64,000 nucleotides of DNA from Pocillopora verrucosa. Lineage: Eukaryota > Cnidaria > Anthozoa > Scleractinia > Pocilloporidae. The notes beneath the pieces were generated by a model. That model saw only the letters and a list, made by a program, of their open reading frames with translations, was not told the origin of the DNA and did no database searches. Within the stretch, counting starts at the first letter, position 1. Each line of letters opens with the position of its first letter. Made by a program: the position numbers and the translations under genes. The stretch is from the NCBI RefSeq assembly GCF_036669915.1, contig NC_089312.1:15997317-16061316 (forward strand). Direction: 5' to 3'. This document shows, one piece after another, positions 44,880-54,654 of this stretch.

Positions 44880-45475
44880 GAAAAGAATTGGCTTCGACAA
44901 AACCTCCTCCGCGGTCACAAATATGAGCTGATATTTGCTGCACTATTTATTTTCCAAACAAAAATCCTTGAGTATAGCTGCCGTTAATCTATTTGACAAT
45001 TCCATTTGATCGTAAACGATACTTTGAAGCAACAAACAGCTGCACTCGAAGGTTTACCCGCAATAATATTTGTTTGATGTAAACCGTCATACTCTGGTGA
45101 AACGGTGTGGCTGTTTTTTCATCAAAGAAAAAAATGGCCACACCAAAACGTTCCCTGCTCACGCAAATACGAGTTGATATTTGCCGCACTCTATATCCTC
45201 CAAATGACAGTCCGTGAGCGTAGCTGCCGTTAATCAGATCGAAGATGCTTATTCCATTTGATCATAAACAATACGTTAAAGCGGACAAAGGAGAACTACG
45301 CTCGAAGGTTTCCCGTCATAATTTCTCTCATAAGAACCAACACCTGAAATATCAGACTTTTCCAAAAGCCAATTGGCAACACGGTTAGTAACTCCTTACC
45401 AGAAACCAGTGTAGAAATTGCTTCCTTTTGTTCCGATTTTAATGCGCGAGACATATTAAATTCCGAAGGATACTT
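44880..45475 (-). pseudogene. RecQ-like helicase fragment, unit 4
   Basis: Minus-strand codons at about 45310-45470 give FNMSRALKSEQKEAIS, LVSGKELL and then GFWKSLIFQVLVLM (the Walker A position, with proline-isoleucine in place of PTG). The following part (44940-45190) holds MRQISTRICVSRERF, interrupted by a 68-bp hairpin insertion. Frames are broken and the rest of the helicase is missing. Homology to the array ends near 45475. Confidence 0.5.
45076..45143. repeat. 68-bp hairpin insertion
   Basis: Absent from the same position in units 2 and 3 (..TTTGTTT then CAAAACG..). The inserted DNA contains an inverted repeat, GGTGTGGCTGTTTTTT facing AAAAAAATGGCCACACC around a short loop, and could be a tiny foldback element or a templated repair scar. 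Confidence 0.6.
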
Positions 45476-46496
45476 AAGTGCTTCCTCGAGAGCGGAATCG
45501 AAACTAATAACTTCACATTCAGAGTTCGCCGTCTTTCAGTCTTTCTCCCGCACGGGCAAAGTGTCAGAATGACGCTCAAATGACACATTTGGCTAGTGAT
45601 TGATAGCTGGAGCCTAACCACACCAATCAGGAACTCCCACGAACGGAGTTTTGCAACTAACAGTGACTTCGGGTAGGCGCAATCTTCATTTCCCCACCCC
45701 CAACCCTCTCCATATTTTTGACCGTCGACCGCCCCCTTGTTACAAACTTCTTTATCTCCCCAGCCTTACACTTCCATTAAAATAAAAAATGGCGGCAATA
45801 ATTTTCGTATATATATATATTCGTAAATACTGAGCACTTGCTCGTCAAAATTACGCCTGCTCTGCAGGCTACAAGGGACTAAAATTAGTGGTATGATATA
45901 AAATGGTCACACTTGCGCCATTTCGTATCTTTACATTAGCTTAACAAAAGGTGACTGATTTAGCTCGCATATAGTGTCAAAGGAGAGCACCTCTTAGGGC
46001 CGAAACAATGCAAACATAATCCTGGATGGTTCCAATTGCTTATTTGAGATACACTCACTATACAGCCCTTAGCAGCTGATATAATTACATACAAAGCTCC
46101 CTTCATTAAACTAAGAACCATAAGAGGTATGAGAGATAAATAGTTATGTATACAAGAGAAGTAATTTTTCAACAAAATAAAAATATTATTCTCTCCAACT
46201 AACCTTTTTCGACAAACACAGAACACCTGTGAATAAAACAGCTGTCAAAGGAGTATAATCCCTGCCAGTATGTCAAAATTTGTACATTTCTTAATACGAA
46301 TTGTATCTGCTCATATTCTGGTGATACTTACGGTGACCACAAAAAGGTGGTGAAAAAAGGTGCTAACACTAGGTAAAGTATTAACCCAGGCAACAGGGCC
46401 TACAACAGGTCTAGAAAATATTACTTTGCTGTATTCATCCCATATTTCTGGTAAATATAGCTTTTGCAGCCTCAAAAGAGGAGGCGATCCCGCAGA
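45476..46496. other. Region without recognised genes
   Basis: End of the array. An 88-codon minus frame at 45960-46226 does not resemble anything I know and has no counterpart elsewhere in the window. A short TA tract lies at 45809-45824. Nothing else supported. Confidence 0.5.
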
Positions 46497-46498
46497 GG

Positions 46499-46690
46499 CT
46501 TGTTAGCTCAGTTGGTAGAACTCTGCACCGGTATCGCAAAGGTTATGGGTTCAAATCCCGTACTTACCTGAATTTTTTTCAGGCCTCATTTCTAGTACTA
46601 GTTCAGTAGTGTTCATAACTGCGAGGAACGATTCTAAATTCGTTTCTTCAACCTCAGTGCACACATATGATTTTCATATGTTTACAGCCA
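46499..46690 (+). mobile_element. tRNA-derived SINE, copy 2
   Basis: Same family as 24119-24292: GCTTGTTAGCTCAGTTGG (A-box), GGTTCAAATCCCGTAC (B-box), then CTGAATTTTTTTCAGGCC and a tail with CAGTGCACACATATG. The head carries substitutions in the anticodon arm, so it is an older or degraded copy. No clear target duplication. Confidence 0.75.
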
Positions 46691-47563
46691 TTATGAACAA
46701 CAACGTTTGTTGGGAAAGGTGTCTTTTTCATAGATCAATCAGTGTTTGAGACCCTGAGACAGCATACCCGTGTCTTTGTTTGTCTGCCAAAGGGCATCCA
46801 CTCATCAGATAAACAACTCACTATCATTTGCAGTTAGTGTTTTTTTTTTTCTTTCTTTCTTTCTTTTTTTTTTTTTTTTTTGTACCTTGCTGGTAAGCCG
46901 GCAAAGATGCGTGATGACACTGGCAGCAAATTGAAGGTACACGTATATGTAATCTGTTCAATTTTGTGTTTTTTATAAGCTGGGGTCAGAAAAAACACAT
47001 ATTTAACGCAAATGACATTTAAAAGATGTACTATCGGATCTGAAGTAGTAAATAACCAACAGTTTTAAGGTCCCTCAGCAATGACGCAAATGTTGGTCAC
47101 TTACATTTGTCCCTATAGCTCAGACATACGGTAACTTCCCAATTCGATCTTATTTAGAAGTCATAGCAGTTAAACTAGCCATAAAACCAAAGCTATCATT
47201 ATCTGAGGTCAGTGTAAGGACATATTGACCATTAAAAAGTCTAACTCTTTTGCCAACAGGTATTTCTTTTATGCTTTATTTAGTCTATAATTTTGGGCTG
47301 CCACCAAGTTGTCGTTATTATCAGGAATCTATCTCTTAACGGACAATAACAGCCTTTGAAACGTTTGGTAAAATTCGTGACAATTCTGTAACAGGGTAAC
47401 AGCGCCAAAGTAACATTTTTTTTAATATTATACAAGGATTTCCAGCCCTGAGAAAGCCGCAACGACACACGTAAAAAATACGATAATGTTCACGTGTGTT
47501 GGATATTACTAATTAGCTGCTGACGCGTCACTAGCTTTTCGCACCACTCTGTCATGTGAATGA
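46691..47563. other. Region without recognised genes
   Basis: Includes a T/C-rich tract at 46838-46883 (long T-runs with TTTC repeats). No coding signal seen. Confidence 0.55.
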
Positions 47564-47770
47564 ATGAATAGCAAAACCTTCATCAATCTCAATCCAAGGT
47601 TTTCCTCGGATGATGGCTGCCAAAACACTGAAAACTTCGTATCGCTTACAGACAGTGACGTTCAAAAGTTTCTAGAAGGGAAGAAAACCAAAATACGAAA
47701 AGAAAAACCGAAAGTTACGTATTCTGTGGCGTTGGTCATGGTATTACTCGCTGCTGAGAACGAAAATTGA
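47564..47770 (+). pseudogene. KIAA1958-like (Crypton-derived family) N-terminal fragment
   Basis: A 68-codon frame from the ATG at 47564 reads FVSLTDSDVQKFLEGKKTK, then VALVMVLLAAENEN. This pattern resembles the start of multi-copy cnidarian proteins with a DUF3504/KIAA1958 tyrosine-recombinase-derived region. After the TGA at 47768-47770 related words continue in the next codons (RLEDLSQADFGR), so the piece is interrupted. No recombinase core follows. It could be a genuine exon ending in a splice site, but I see no clear donor. The family call is from memory and tentative. Confidence 0.35.
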
Positions 47771-48205
47771 CGGTTGGAAGACTTGTCACAGGCCGATTTC
47801 GGTCGTGCTACCTGAAAACAACATTTCCTTATGCTATTTATCACCAACTTGTATTGGATTGTCTACAACAATAACCAAAAGAAAGACGATACAGCATATT
47901 ATATTTTTAGGGAGAAAGATACAAGGGTTTGAAATCACACCTCGCTCATATACAAACATGGACCTGCAATATACTGTAATCGTAATGTTTTCAGCCTATA
48001 AGGGTAACATAGTTCGAGTGATCAGGGTTTTCATTGCAATGTTCGATTGATTGTTCAATCCAGGGGAAATAAGTTTCTTTTCGCGTAATCGCAGGTTATC
48101 AGAAGGCTTGACAAAATAGTACCCTATTGCCCATTACCTCGATTCTTTAGACGATAGCTGATAAACTACATTGAATTCGTGAAAAGATTCGTAAATTCCA
48201 CTTAC

Positions 48206-48377
48206 CGTGTCTTTCTAGTATGTGATCGAGATCTTTGAATCCTCTTTGCTTTACATGGACTTTGACTCCTAATGCGACCAGAAATGATTCGTCGATCACG
48301 AAGTATTTACTGCCACCTTTCAAGATCGGCTTGAAACTTTTTGGCCAGTTAATTTCTCCATCAGAAGATTCATCCAT
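48206..48377 (-). CDS. Probable first coding exon of an unidentified spliced gene
   Basis: From the ATG at 48377 (MDESSDGEINWPKSFKP) the frame runs 57 codons. It then meets a consensus splice donor GTAAG (minus strand, plus positions 48201-48205) directly after ILERH. The segment FLVALGVKVHVKQRGFKDLDHILERH has the hydrophobic/basic spacing of a ubiquitin-like fold, faintly like a doublecortin domain, but I would not name it. The upstream DNA (48780-48840) is the most GC- and CpG-rich spot nearby and could be a promoter. The following exon would be on the minus strand below 48200; I could not identify one with confidence. Confidence 0.4.
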
Positions 48378-49273
48378 TGTCAAACTCAACACCCTGATTT
48401 TGCAATATAACTAACCACAAGAAATTGTAGATCGGCAGATCGCCTCAGCTGAATTTTGTCCTTGCGGCGTGGAACGCGAACGGATGTTTACAAATTGTGA
48501 ATGAACTATTGTCAAGAAGCAACCAATTGCGTGTCGTGTCTTGCTTGTTGTCAAGGGGGGTTTGTTTACGCGAGTCATTACGTGCATTGAACACTCTACA
48601 ACGTATTTTATTAATTTATTATACTCATTACTCGTACTTTTATTTTTTCCACCGGATAAAAATATCTTAGAAAGCAACAAAGCAAGTTCTCAATGATTTA
48701 AGAACCCTGTTTAAAATCTATATAGAATATTTATACCGCTTGTTCTCTTAACTTCACATCGCAAATACCGTACTATGTTAAAATACGCGAGCTCCGTTTG
48801 GGGGCGCGCGGCGCATGCAATGTTTACTTCTACTTGAAAAGACATGTAAGCTGATAAGTGCTTGGGTTTGATCCGAGGTTGATGTTTTTGACATGTTGAC
48901 CAACACACCGGAATGCGTAGCAATTATTAGACATCAATCAAGCAGATTCCCGGGAGAGTTTATTTCATCTGTTAACAAAAGAAAAATATCTCACCTACAT
49001 CAAAGAAGTTGCGCTCTTCACGATCTTCGGAAGCATGCCGGCATGTCGGCAAACTCATCGGAATGAATAAGTAATGAGAAAGAACAATAGCCTGAATATA
49101 TGAATACTTAACAACCTCAATTTTTGAGGTTCACATTTAATCCGCTATGGAGTTGTAATGAATACCACTCTTCACCACATCAAAATAAAAGAATTGGCAA
49201 CGTGTTGCCAAAATTGAGATTACAGTCTCAGTATTTTACAGTTTTTGTGTCCTCACGGTACTCGTGCAGTAGT
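48378..49273. other. Spacer upstream of the putative exon and downstream of D
   Basis: Contains the GC-rich patch GGGGGCGCGCGGCGCATGC near 48800. Short frames at 48411-48680 and 48711-48923 look random. No repeat of the A-B-C unit is present. Confidence 0.5.
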
Positions 49274-50170
49274 CTAAATATTTGCACAGGAGAATAAGAG
49301 TTTGAAAACTGCTTTAACATTCTCGCGCTCTCTGTAGATACCATAAATTATTGGATCTAATAACGTGTTCAAAAATATCAAAAATTGCGTTGCTCTCCAC
49401 ATGTACTCGTCGTTTGTTACGTGAAAGTATCTCAACGCTCGAACAAAGAAAAAGGGCGACCAGCAAGCTGCAAACGCTAATGTAAGAGCTGCTAGAGGTT
49501 TGGCGACCTTTAGATGCTGTCTGGAACGCATAGCTGTAAAAGTATTTTTTCTGGGAGAAACCTTTGCGCTAGAGCGCAGAGTTGAGAAGATTTTAGCCTG
49601 GGCATAAATCATGAAGATAAGAGGACCCAGGAAAAAACCAATGGCATGAATACTGTAGTAGATTTGTCTTCCCAAATCTCCAAGCGTGTCGTTGGTGCAG
49701 AGAATTGTTCCTTCGTCGTTAGCTTGCGTCTGGTAGGCATAAAGTAAGGGTGAGGCAACAAGCAAGCTAACAATCCACGAGATAATCAATTTTCTATATA
49801 CACTCTTCGTAGTAATCGCTATTCGTCGAAATGGTTCAACAACAGCCTTGAGTCGCTCAAAGCTTATAAGAGAAAGGGTTGTTATGGATAATGTATAACA
49901 GGCTTCTATGAAGAAACTTTGCAGCTTACAAGTGATCTTTCCTCCAACCCAGGTCCAGTGATCGGCTATCGCGTCTAGTGTAGACAACAATGCAAACGTT
50001 AGATCAGCGACGGCTAGATTGGCTATGAACCATTTTAGTAAACACCCTTGCCTCTTTATTGAACGGTAGCAAACAAAAAGAACGAGGGAGTTTCCTGCCA
50101 CTGATAGCACCAGCGACAGTGAGTAAATAATGTAACCGAATGCAATATACATTTCGTCTTCTTTGGCCAT
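49274..50170 (-). CDS. Class A GPCR, D (A-related), single copy
   Basis: Intact intronless receptor of 298 residues with an ATG at 50170 (MAKEDEMYIAFGY). Landmarks are N27, LAVAD D56, ECL1 C81 with ECL2 C158, TM3 E105-R106-L107, CWSP 236-239 and TM7 DPIIY (272-276). TM3 to ECL2 (SFERLKAVVEPF, SPLLYAYQTQ) is clearly A-like, but it lacks the long A tail. It is outside the repeated array and more diverged, so it may be the ancestor-like member from which the A copies derive. ECL2 carries an NDT sequon. Ligand unknown. Confidence 0.93.
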   Translation of the reverse strand: MAKEDEMYIAFGYIIYSLSLVLSVAGNSLVLFVCYRSIKRQGCLLKWFIANLAVADLTFALLSTLDAIADHWTWVGGKITCKLQSFFIEACYTLSITTLSLISFERLKAVVEPFRRIAITTKSVYRKLIISWIVSLLVASPLLYAYQTQANDEGTILCTNDTLGDLGRQIYYSIHAIGFFLGPLIFMIYAQAKIFSTLRSSAKVSPRKNTFTAMRSRQHLKVAKPLAALTLAFAACWSPFFFVRALRYFHVTNDEYMWRATQFLIFLNTLLDPIIYGIYRERENVKAVFKLLFSCANI

Positions 50171-51819
50171 GAGTGTTTTTTCTCTAGTGGAAGAACCTCG
50201 ATTTCTTGCGAAGATCGGGTTATCCTTAGGTTCATTCAGTGATAGCTTAAAAGAGGTCTTTTATATTCTTATGCTCTCCACCGAGAGAAGCCAGAAAAAA
50301 ATCATGGAAATTAAAAAGGGAGACAGGTGTTATAGTGTTTGATGACGAGACAGTTTTTTGGCTTGAACGTTGAAACAACTGGGTTTGTAAACTCTGTGAA
50401 GCTACTTTGTATGAAAAAAGATCCAGATTAGCAAGTCAAATATCACAAGAAAAATGTAAAAGACACTTAACGAATGACCAAGACCAATATCACGAAATTA
50501 GCAGAATGGGAGTAAGCTGAATATAAAGAGTACTGAATGAATTAAATACGAGATGTCAACTCTCTCTATAGTTACATTAGCTAGGTTTTTTTCCTCCTTA
50601 GAACATTAACTAGTTTGCTCCAAGATAAATCATAGTACATCGTGACAAGATTTAGAATGATCGACAATCTGTATTAAATTACTTTGGCAGTAAAGATAAA
50701 ATTACAATAAAGATGGTAATTTAAATTTCGAAGGATGCACAGTATTAAAGAGATAATTAACCTATAGCTAACAGTGAAAGGAATATACAAACTGAAGACT
50801 TAATGGGCAGGGTGTGTGATATTAGAGCATGGTCTCTTAAAATGGCGCCCCACGCAAAACGTAGTGAAATTACAACCCATTAAGTGAGATTGGGCTGGTG
50901 GTCGGTGTAACGGTAGAAGAAACACAAGAATTTGGAAAGGTGCAGTCTAACTTTAACACTGATTAATTGGATGCCTGGTTCTTATTTTGCTTAACAATAC
51001 ATGCACTTAGCATATGCAATTGATGCTAGCAAATTTTAAGGGCATTTCGCACGAAATCTACCGGTCAGCATAACTTTGTTGTTAGGACTTCATTTCAAGC
51101 TGTTGTAAATTAGTTGTGTTCTCAATCTTCTTGGCCTTTAATTGAGATATCACGAAAGGATCCCTAACTATTGTCAGTTCTTAAATATCGGTTTTTGATA
51201 AACATGAAGATGAATTTGCACCTTTTTTCCAATTTTGCTACCCGACAACGTTGCACTAATGTATAGGGTTATGTTTTTAAAGCACTTTTCTGATCATCAA
51301 ATCATCCATAATTTCAGATTAAAAAACTTGTGTAGTCTTTGGCTTAAAAGGAAGAGAACCCTCCTGTTCTCAAAAAACTGTGCCCCTTAAAAAAAGGCCT
51401 TTTTGCTTCTTGCTTTTCCAAAATACAATTAAAAGTATTAAGGATAAGATTTTAGCTGAATATAATTTCCTACCTAGGCTATCTAGCTTTGGATCTCAAA
51501 GGAACATTCACGCCTGATACAACGATGATTGAAAATGAAAAATATCGAAAACCACATGTGTCATAATAATTTTCAGTTTAATTTAGCCTGAATTTCTTTA
51601 TCATCATCAAGCTGATTTATTATTGATGTTTTGTCACAAACAAGTAATTGACCGACAGCGTAGTAGCTCTGCTCTCCAACAGTACATGAAATCAGCCCCC
51701 GCAAAAAAAAAAAAAACGAGCGACAAGGTTAACTGAACTTGTTGTTCCATTATATGGCAATCGTAAAGGCAATGCCTTCTCTTGCAGATGGAAAACAGAC
51801 ATAGTTTGATGATACTCTG
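50171..51819. other. Spacer upstream of D
   Basis: No gene found. The stretch 51366-51540 is similar to 52370-52510, so a short duplicated module is present. An A-run lies at 51702-51715. Confidence 0.55.
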
Positions 51820-52230
51820 GTTTACAGATTTAATGAATGTAACCGAAAAAGTTACAATTCATAGACCCAACGTTTCGACACTCCTGTCTAGTGCCTTCAT
51901 CAGGGGTGATCTAAACTCTGCAACAAGAGGTCCTTTTAGATGATCACTAATTAGCGGCCTTTTTCCTGACGAGGTGTAAATAGGCGTCAGGAAGCAAACC
52001 GCCATCGTCACGATTTAAAGGAGCGTGGGCGGAGTTAATATGCCAAGCCTCCAAACAAAGGCGTTGGTGGTAACGCCGATTAGTGGTGATAATTTTAGAA
52101 TTATCCCACCCAATTGTATGGTTAGTTAGACAATTGGTGAAACATTGAAGTGCTCTAGAACTTAGAAGTTCCATTATTTTATGTCTCAGAAAACGTTGCA
52201 CTGATATATAAATCAGCGCTATCATGTTTA
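51820..52230 (-). mobile_element. Penelope-like retroelement fragment
   Basis: The minus strand encodes a C-terminal stretch with NHTIGWDNSKIIT, QRLCLEAWHIN and LNRDDGGLLPDAY, which resembles the endonuclease-side end of Penelope-like elements. The adjoining sequence near 51870-51910 (CGTTTCGACACTCC, CTTCATCAGGGGTGATC) resembles the terminal region that follows it. Only a small end piece is present. It is an old, inactive fragment. Confidence 0.6.
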
Positions 52231-53763
52231 TTCATCTGCGATTTCATTGCACAAAGGTGTAAGCGTCTGGCTGAAAAAAAAAAATAATAATCAGACACCA
52301 CGCTTCGCGAAAATCAGGAAAAAGAGGGCCTTTACTGTTTTCCGTAGCGCCTATTTCAAAAGCCTTTTTTCTTGCTTTTCAAAGCTTTAATTTCAAATGT
52401 GAAGGAAAAAGAGTTTATTTTGTACATAATTTCCTACCTCAGCTCTCTCGCTTTGGCCTTCAAAAGATCGCCCATGGCTGATACAACGGTGATAAAGAAT
52501 GTACGACGAAGAATAACCTCATGTCCTCAAAATCATTTTGCCTTTTCGTAAACGTTTTTGTGGTAGTTAATATTGCCATATTCAAAACAAAATTCGTGGC
52601 AGGTGCTCGTCATTTGGACAGCAGCATAATATTATATTTTAGGAGGGTTGATTCACTGTGGACTTTACTGTCAAAAGAAAATTATTGGTCAACAACATGC
52701 GAACTTTGCTCTCTACTGCTTATAGAATCGGCCTCTTCCAACCCGAATCGAATAGCTAGTTTTATGGCAAATTTCAAGTTTCATTTCTACAGCTACAATT
52801 GAGACAGTTACTGAAACTTTCAGGTGCTCTAATTTAAATTCGGTTTGCTATCTAAGTCGTAGCTGTTTCTCTTCTTATGCATGCTAATGACTTATATTGC
52901 CTTTTGTTCTAGCCGTATCACCGCAACTTAACACAAACTTCAGGATAAATTTTTTGGTAACGACAATGGAAAGTTATTAACTCATATTGGACAGAATCTT
53001 AATTGTTAGCCGTGAAAGCCAACACCTCTTTGAGACTCTGTACACATAAACATAAGCCCTGTATAAAGGTTGAGGTCTTTGGTATATTTACATTTAAAAT
53101 ATAACAGACGGCAATGGATGATTAATTTATAATCTTAAACATTCAAGGGATTAATCATTTAATGTCTGAAAAACTGTTCGACTACTGTTCAATGCATTAC
53201 TTAAGTGATCTCTGATGCAGGTTGCTGGCTAAGGGTGCAAATCATTTTACACCAGCTTTTTTCCGAGAAAGATGGATCAAACTGTCAGTTGCTGTGTCCT
53301 GGTTCTTGCTTCGAGGAAACGAGGAAATAGGGGCCATTTCAGTGACAACTGCAAACCTCCTTTGTCTCCCCTGCTATTTCTCCCGCTTCTACAGTGGTGA
53401 GTTACAGCCTGGAACAGGCTCCTAAAATGACATCTACGGTGGAAAATACGATGGTGTCACAGTTTCTCCAGAAAATCATTTAATCTTTACCAATTGATGC
53501 AAATTAAAAACCTCCTCCCAGTGAAAGTTTTAATCAGACAGTTCCGGCGTCTTTCTTCTCGGTGCTCCTAACTTTACATTGGCTACAAACATTCTGGAAT
53601 ATATCTAATGTATGACCTGATCGAAATATTTGGTCATGACTCGAGGGCATGTTGGCCAGGAACTCGGAACATATCAGTTGCCTGCCACAAGGAAAATGAA
53701 GGGAATGCGTCGATGCAAATTGACCTTTTTATCAAATGGTATAGACATGCGCCATAAGTACTA
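52231..53763. other. Spacer between the Penelope-like fragment and E
   Basis: 52370-52510 repeats 51366-51540. On the minus strand the repeat includes ATGGGCGATCTTTTGAAGGC and a GTAGG donor-like site. Frames at 52521-52802 and 53222-53425 are unrecognised and not supported by any repeat or motif. Confidence 0.5.
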
Positions 53764-54654
53764 TTAGCGACATAGAATTCTCCTCAGGGAAGACTTCATA
53801 TTTCCTCCATAATAACCATACAACAGAGGATCTAACCCAGCATTGAAAAAGATTAAAAGCTGAGACATCCTCCAAACTAAACCAGGGGACGCCAAGTGGA
53901 ATTGAAGCAGCGTTCGTATGACCATGAACGGGGACCAACATATCACAAACGCTGTACTAAGAGCAGCAAGTGTCTTGGCAGCCTTCCTGTGGCGTTTATT
54001 TAATTGCAAAATAAAACACGAGGAGTTTCTGATTATAGGCACGACTCGCAGAGAACGATAAATGCGGCTCTGTATAATTATCATATACAACATCGGTATA
54101 ACAAAGAATATTGTTGTGTGAACACTATAAAAAATTTGCGGAATTCTATTTCCCCTCGTCGTCGTAACACAAACAACGTCGCCGTTTTCATTTGTTTTAA
54201 CGCGATAGATATATACCAAAGGAGAGCATACAAGCAAGCTAGAAGTCCACATTAAAATGAGTTTTATGCGTTGACTTTTGCTCCAACTGCTGATTCGAAC
54301 GCTGAATGGGTCGACAAGAGCCCGAAGTCTTTGATGGCTTATGGCCACAAGTGTAGTTACTGAAGTTGTGTAGCTCGCCTCGAGCAAGAATCCTTGGAGT
54401 TTGCAGGTAATGTTCCCACCGATCCACTGTTCCAAGAATCCGATACCATTAAAAATCGTTAGGAAAGTAAAGAGAAGATCTGCCGATGCTAAATTTGTCA
54501 ACAGCAACATGAATGGATAGTATCTTTGTTTCAAATTCTTGTAGCAGCGTAACAACACCCAAGTATTGCCAATGGTCGATAGCATGAAACACGTACTGTA
54601 AAATACCGAGAATGACACCAAAATGGCTATAGGAAAGTCGTCACTTGTCGTCAT
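53764..54654 (-). CDS. Class A GPCR, E (B/F-related)
   Basis: Intact intronless receptor of 296 residues with an ATG at 54654 (MTTSDDFPIAILV). Landmarks are N30, LASAD D59, C84/C162, TM3 Q108-R109-L110 (no acidic residue, as in B), TM6 CWSP 239-242 and TM7 N271 and DPLLY (275-279). ECL1 has the NIT sequon. TM7 and the tail (YGYYGGNMKSSLRRIL) are the best intact match to the broken C genes. The first 87 bp of this gene and its upstream flank are repeated at 59081, as part of the duplication that made F2. Confidence 0.93.
   Translation of the reverse strand: MTTSDDFPIAILVSFSVFYSTCFMLSTIGNTWVLLRCYKNLKQRYYPFMLLLTNLASADLLFTFLTIFNGIGFLEQWIGGNITCKLQGFLLEASYTTSVTTLVAISHQRLRALVDPFSVRISSWSKSQRIKLILMWTSSLLVCSPLVYIYRVKTNENGDVVCVTTTRGNRIPQIFYSVHTTIFFVIPMLYMIIIQSRIYRSLRVVPIIRNSSCFILQLNKRHRKAAKTLAALSTAFVICWSPFMVIRTLLQFHLASPGLVWRMSQLLIFFNAGLDPLLYGYYGGNMKSSLRRILCR

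Noticed and set aside
45960-46226. 88-codon minus-strand frame
   Set aside because: No motif, no second copy, no splice or promoter context to support it.
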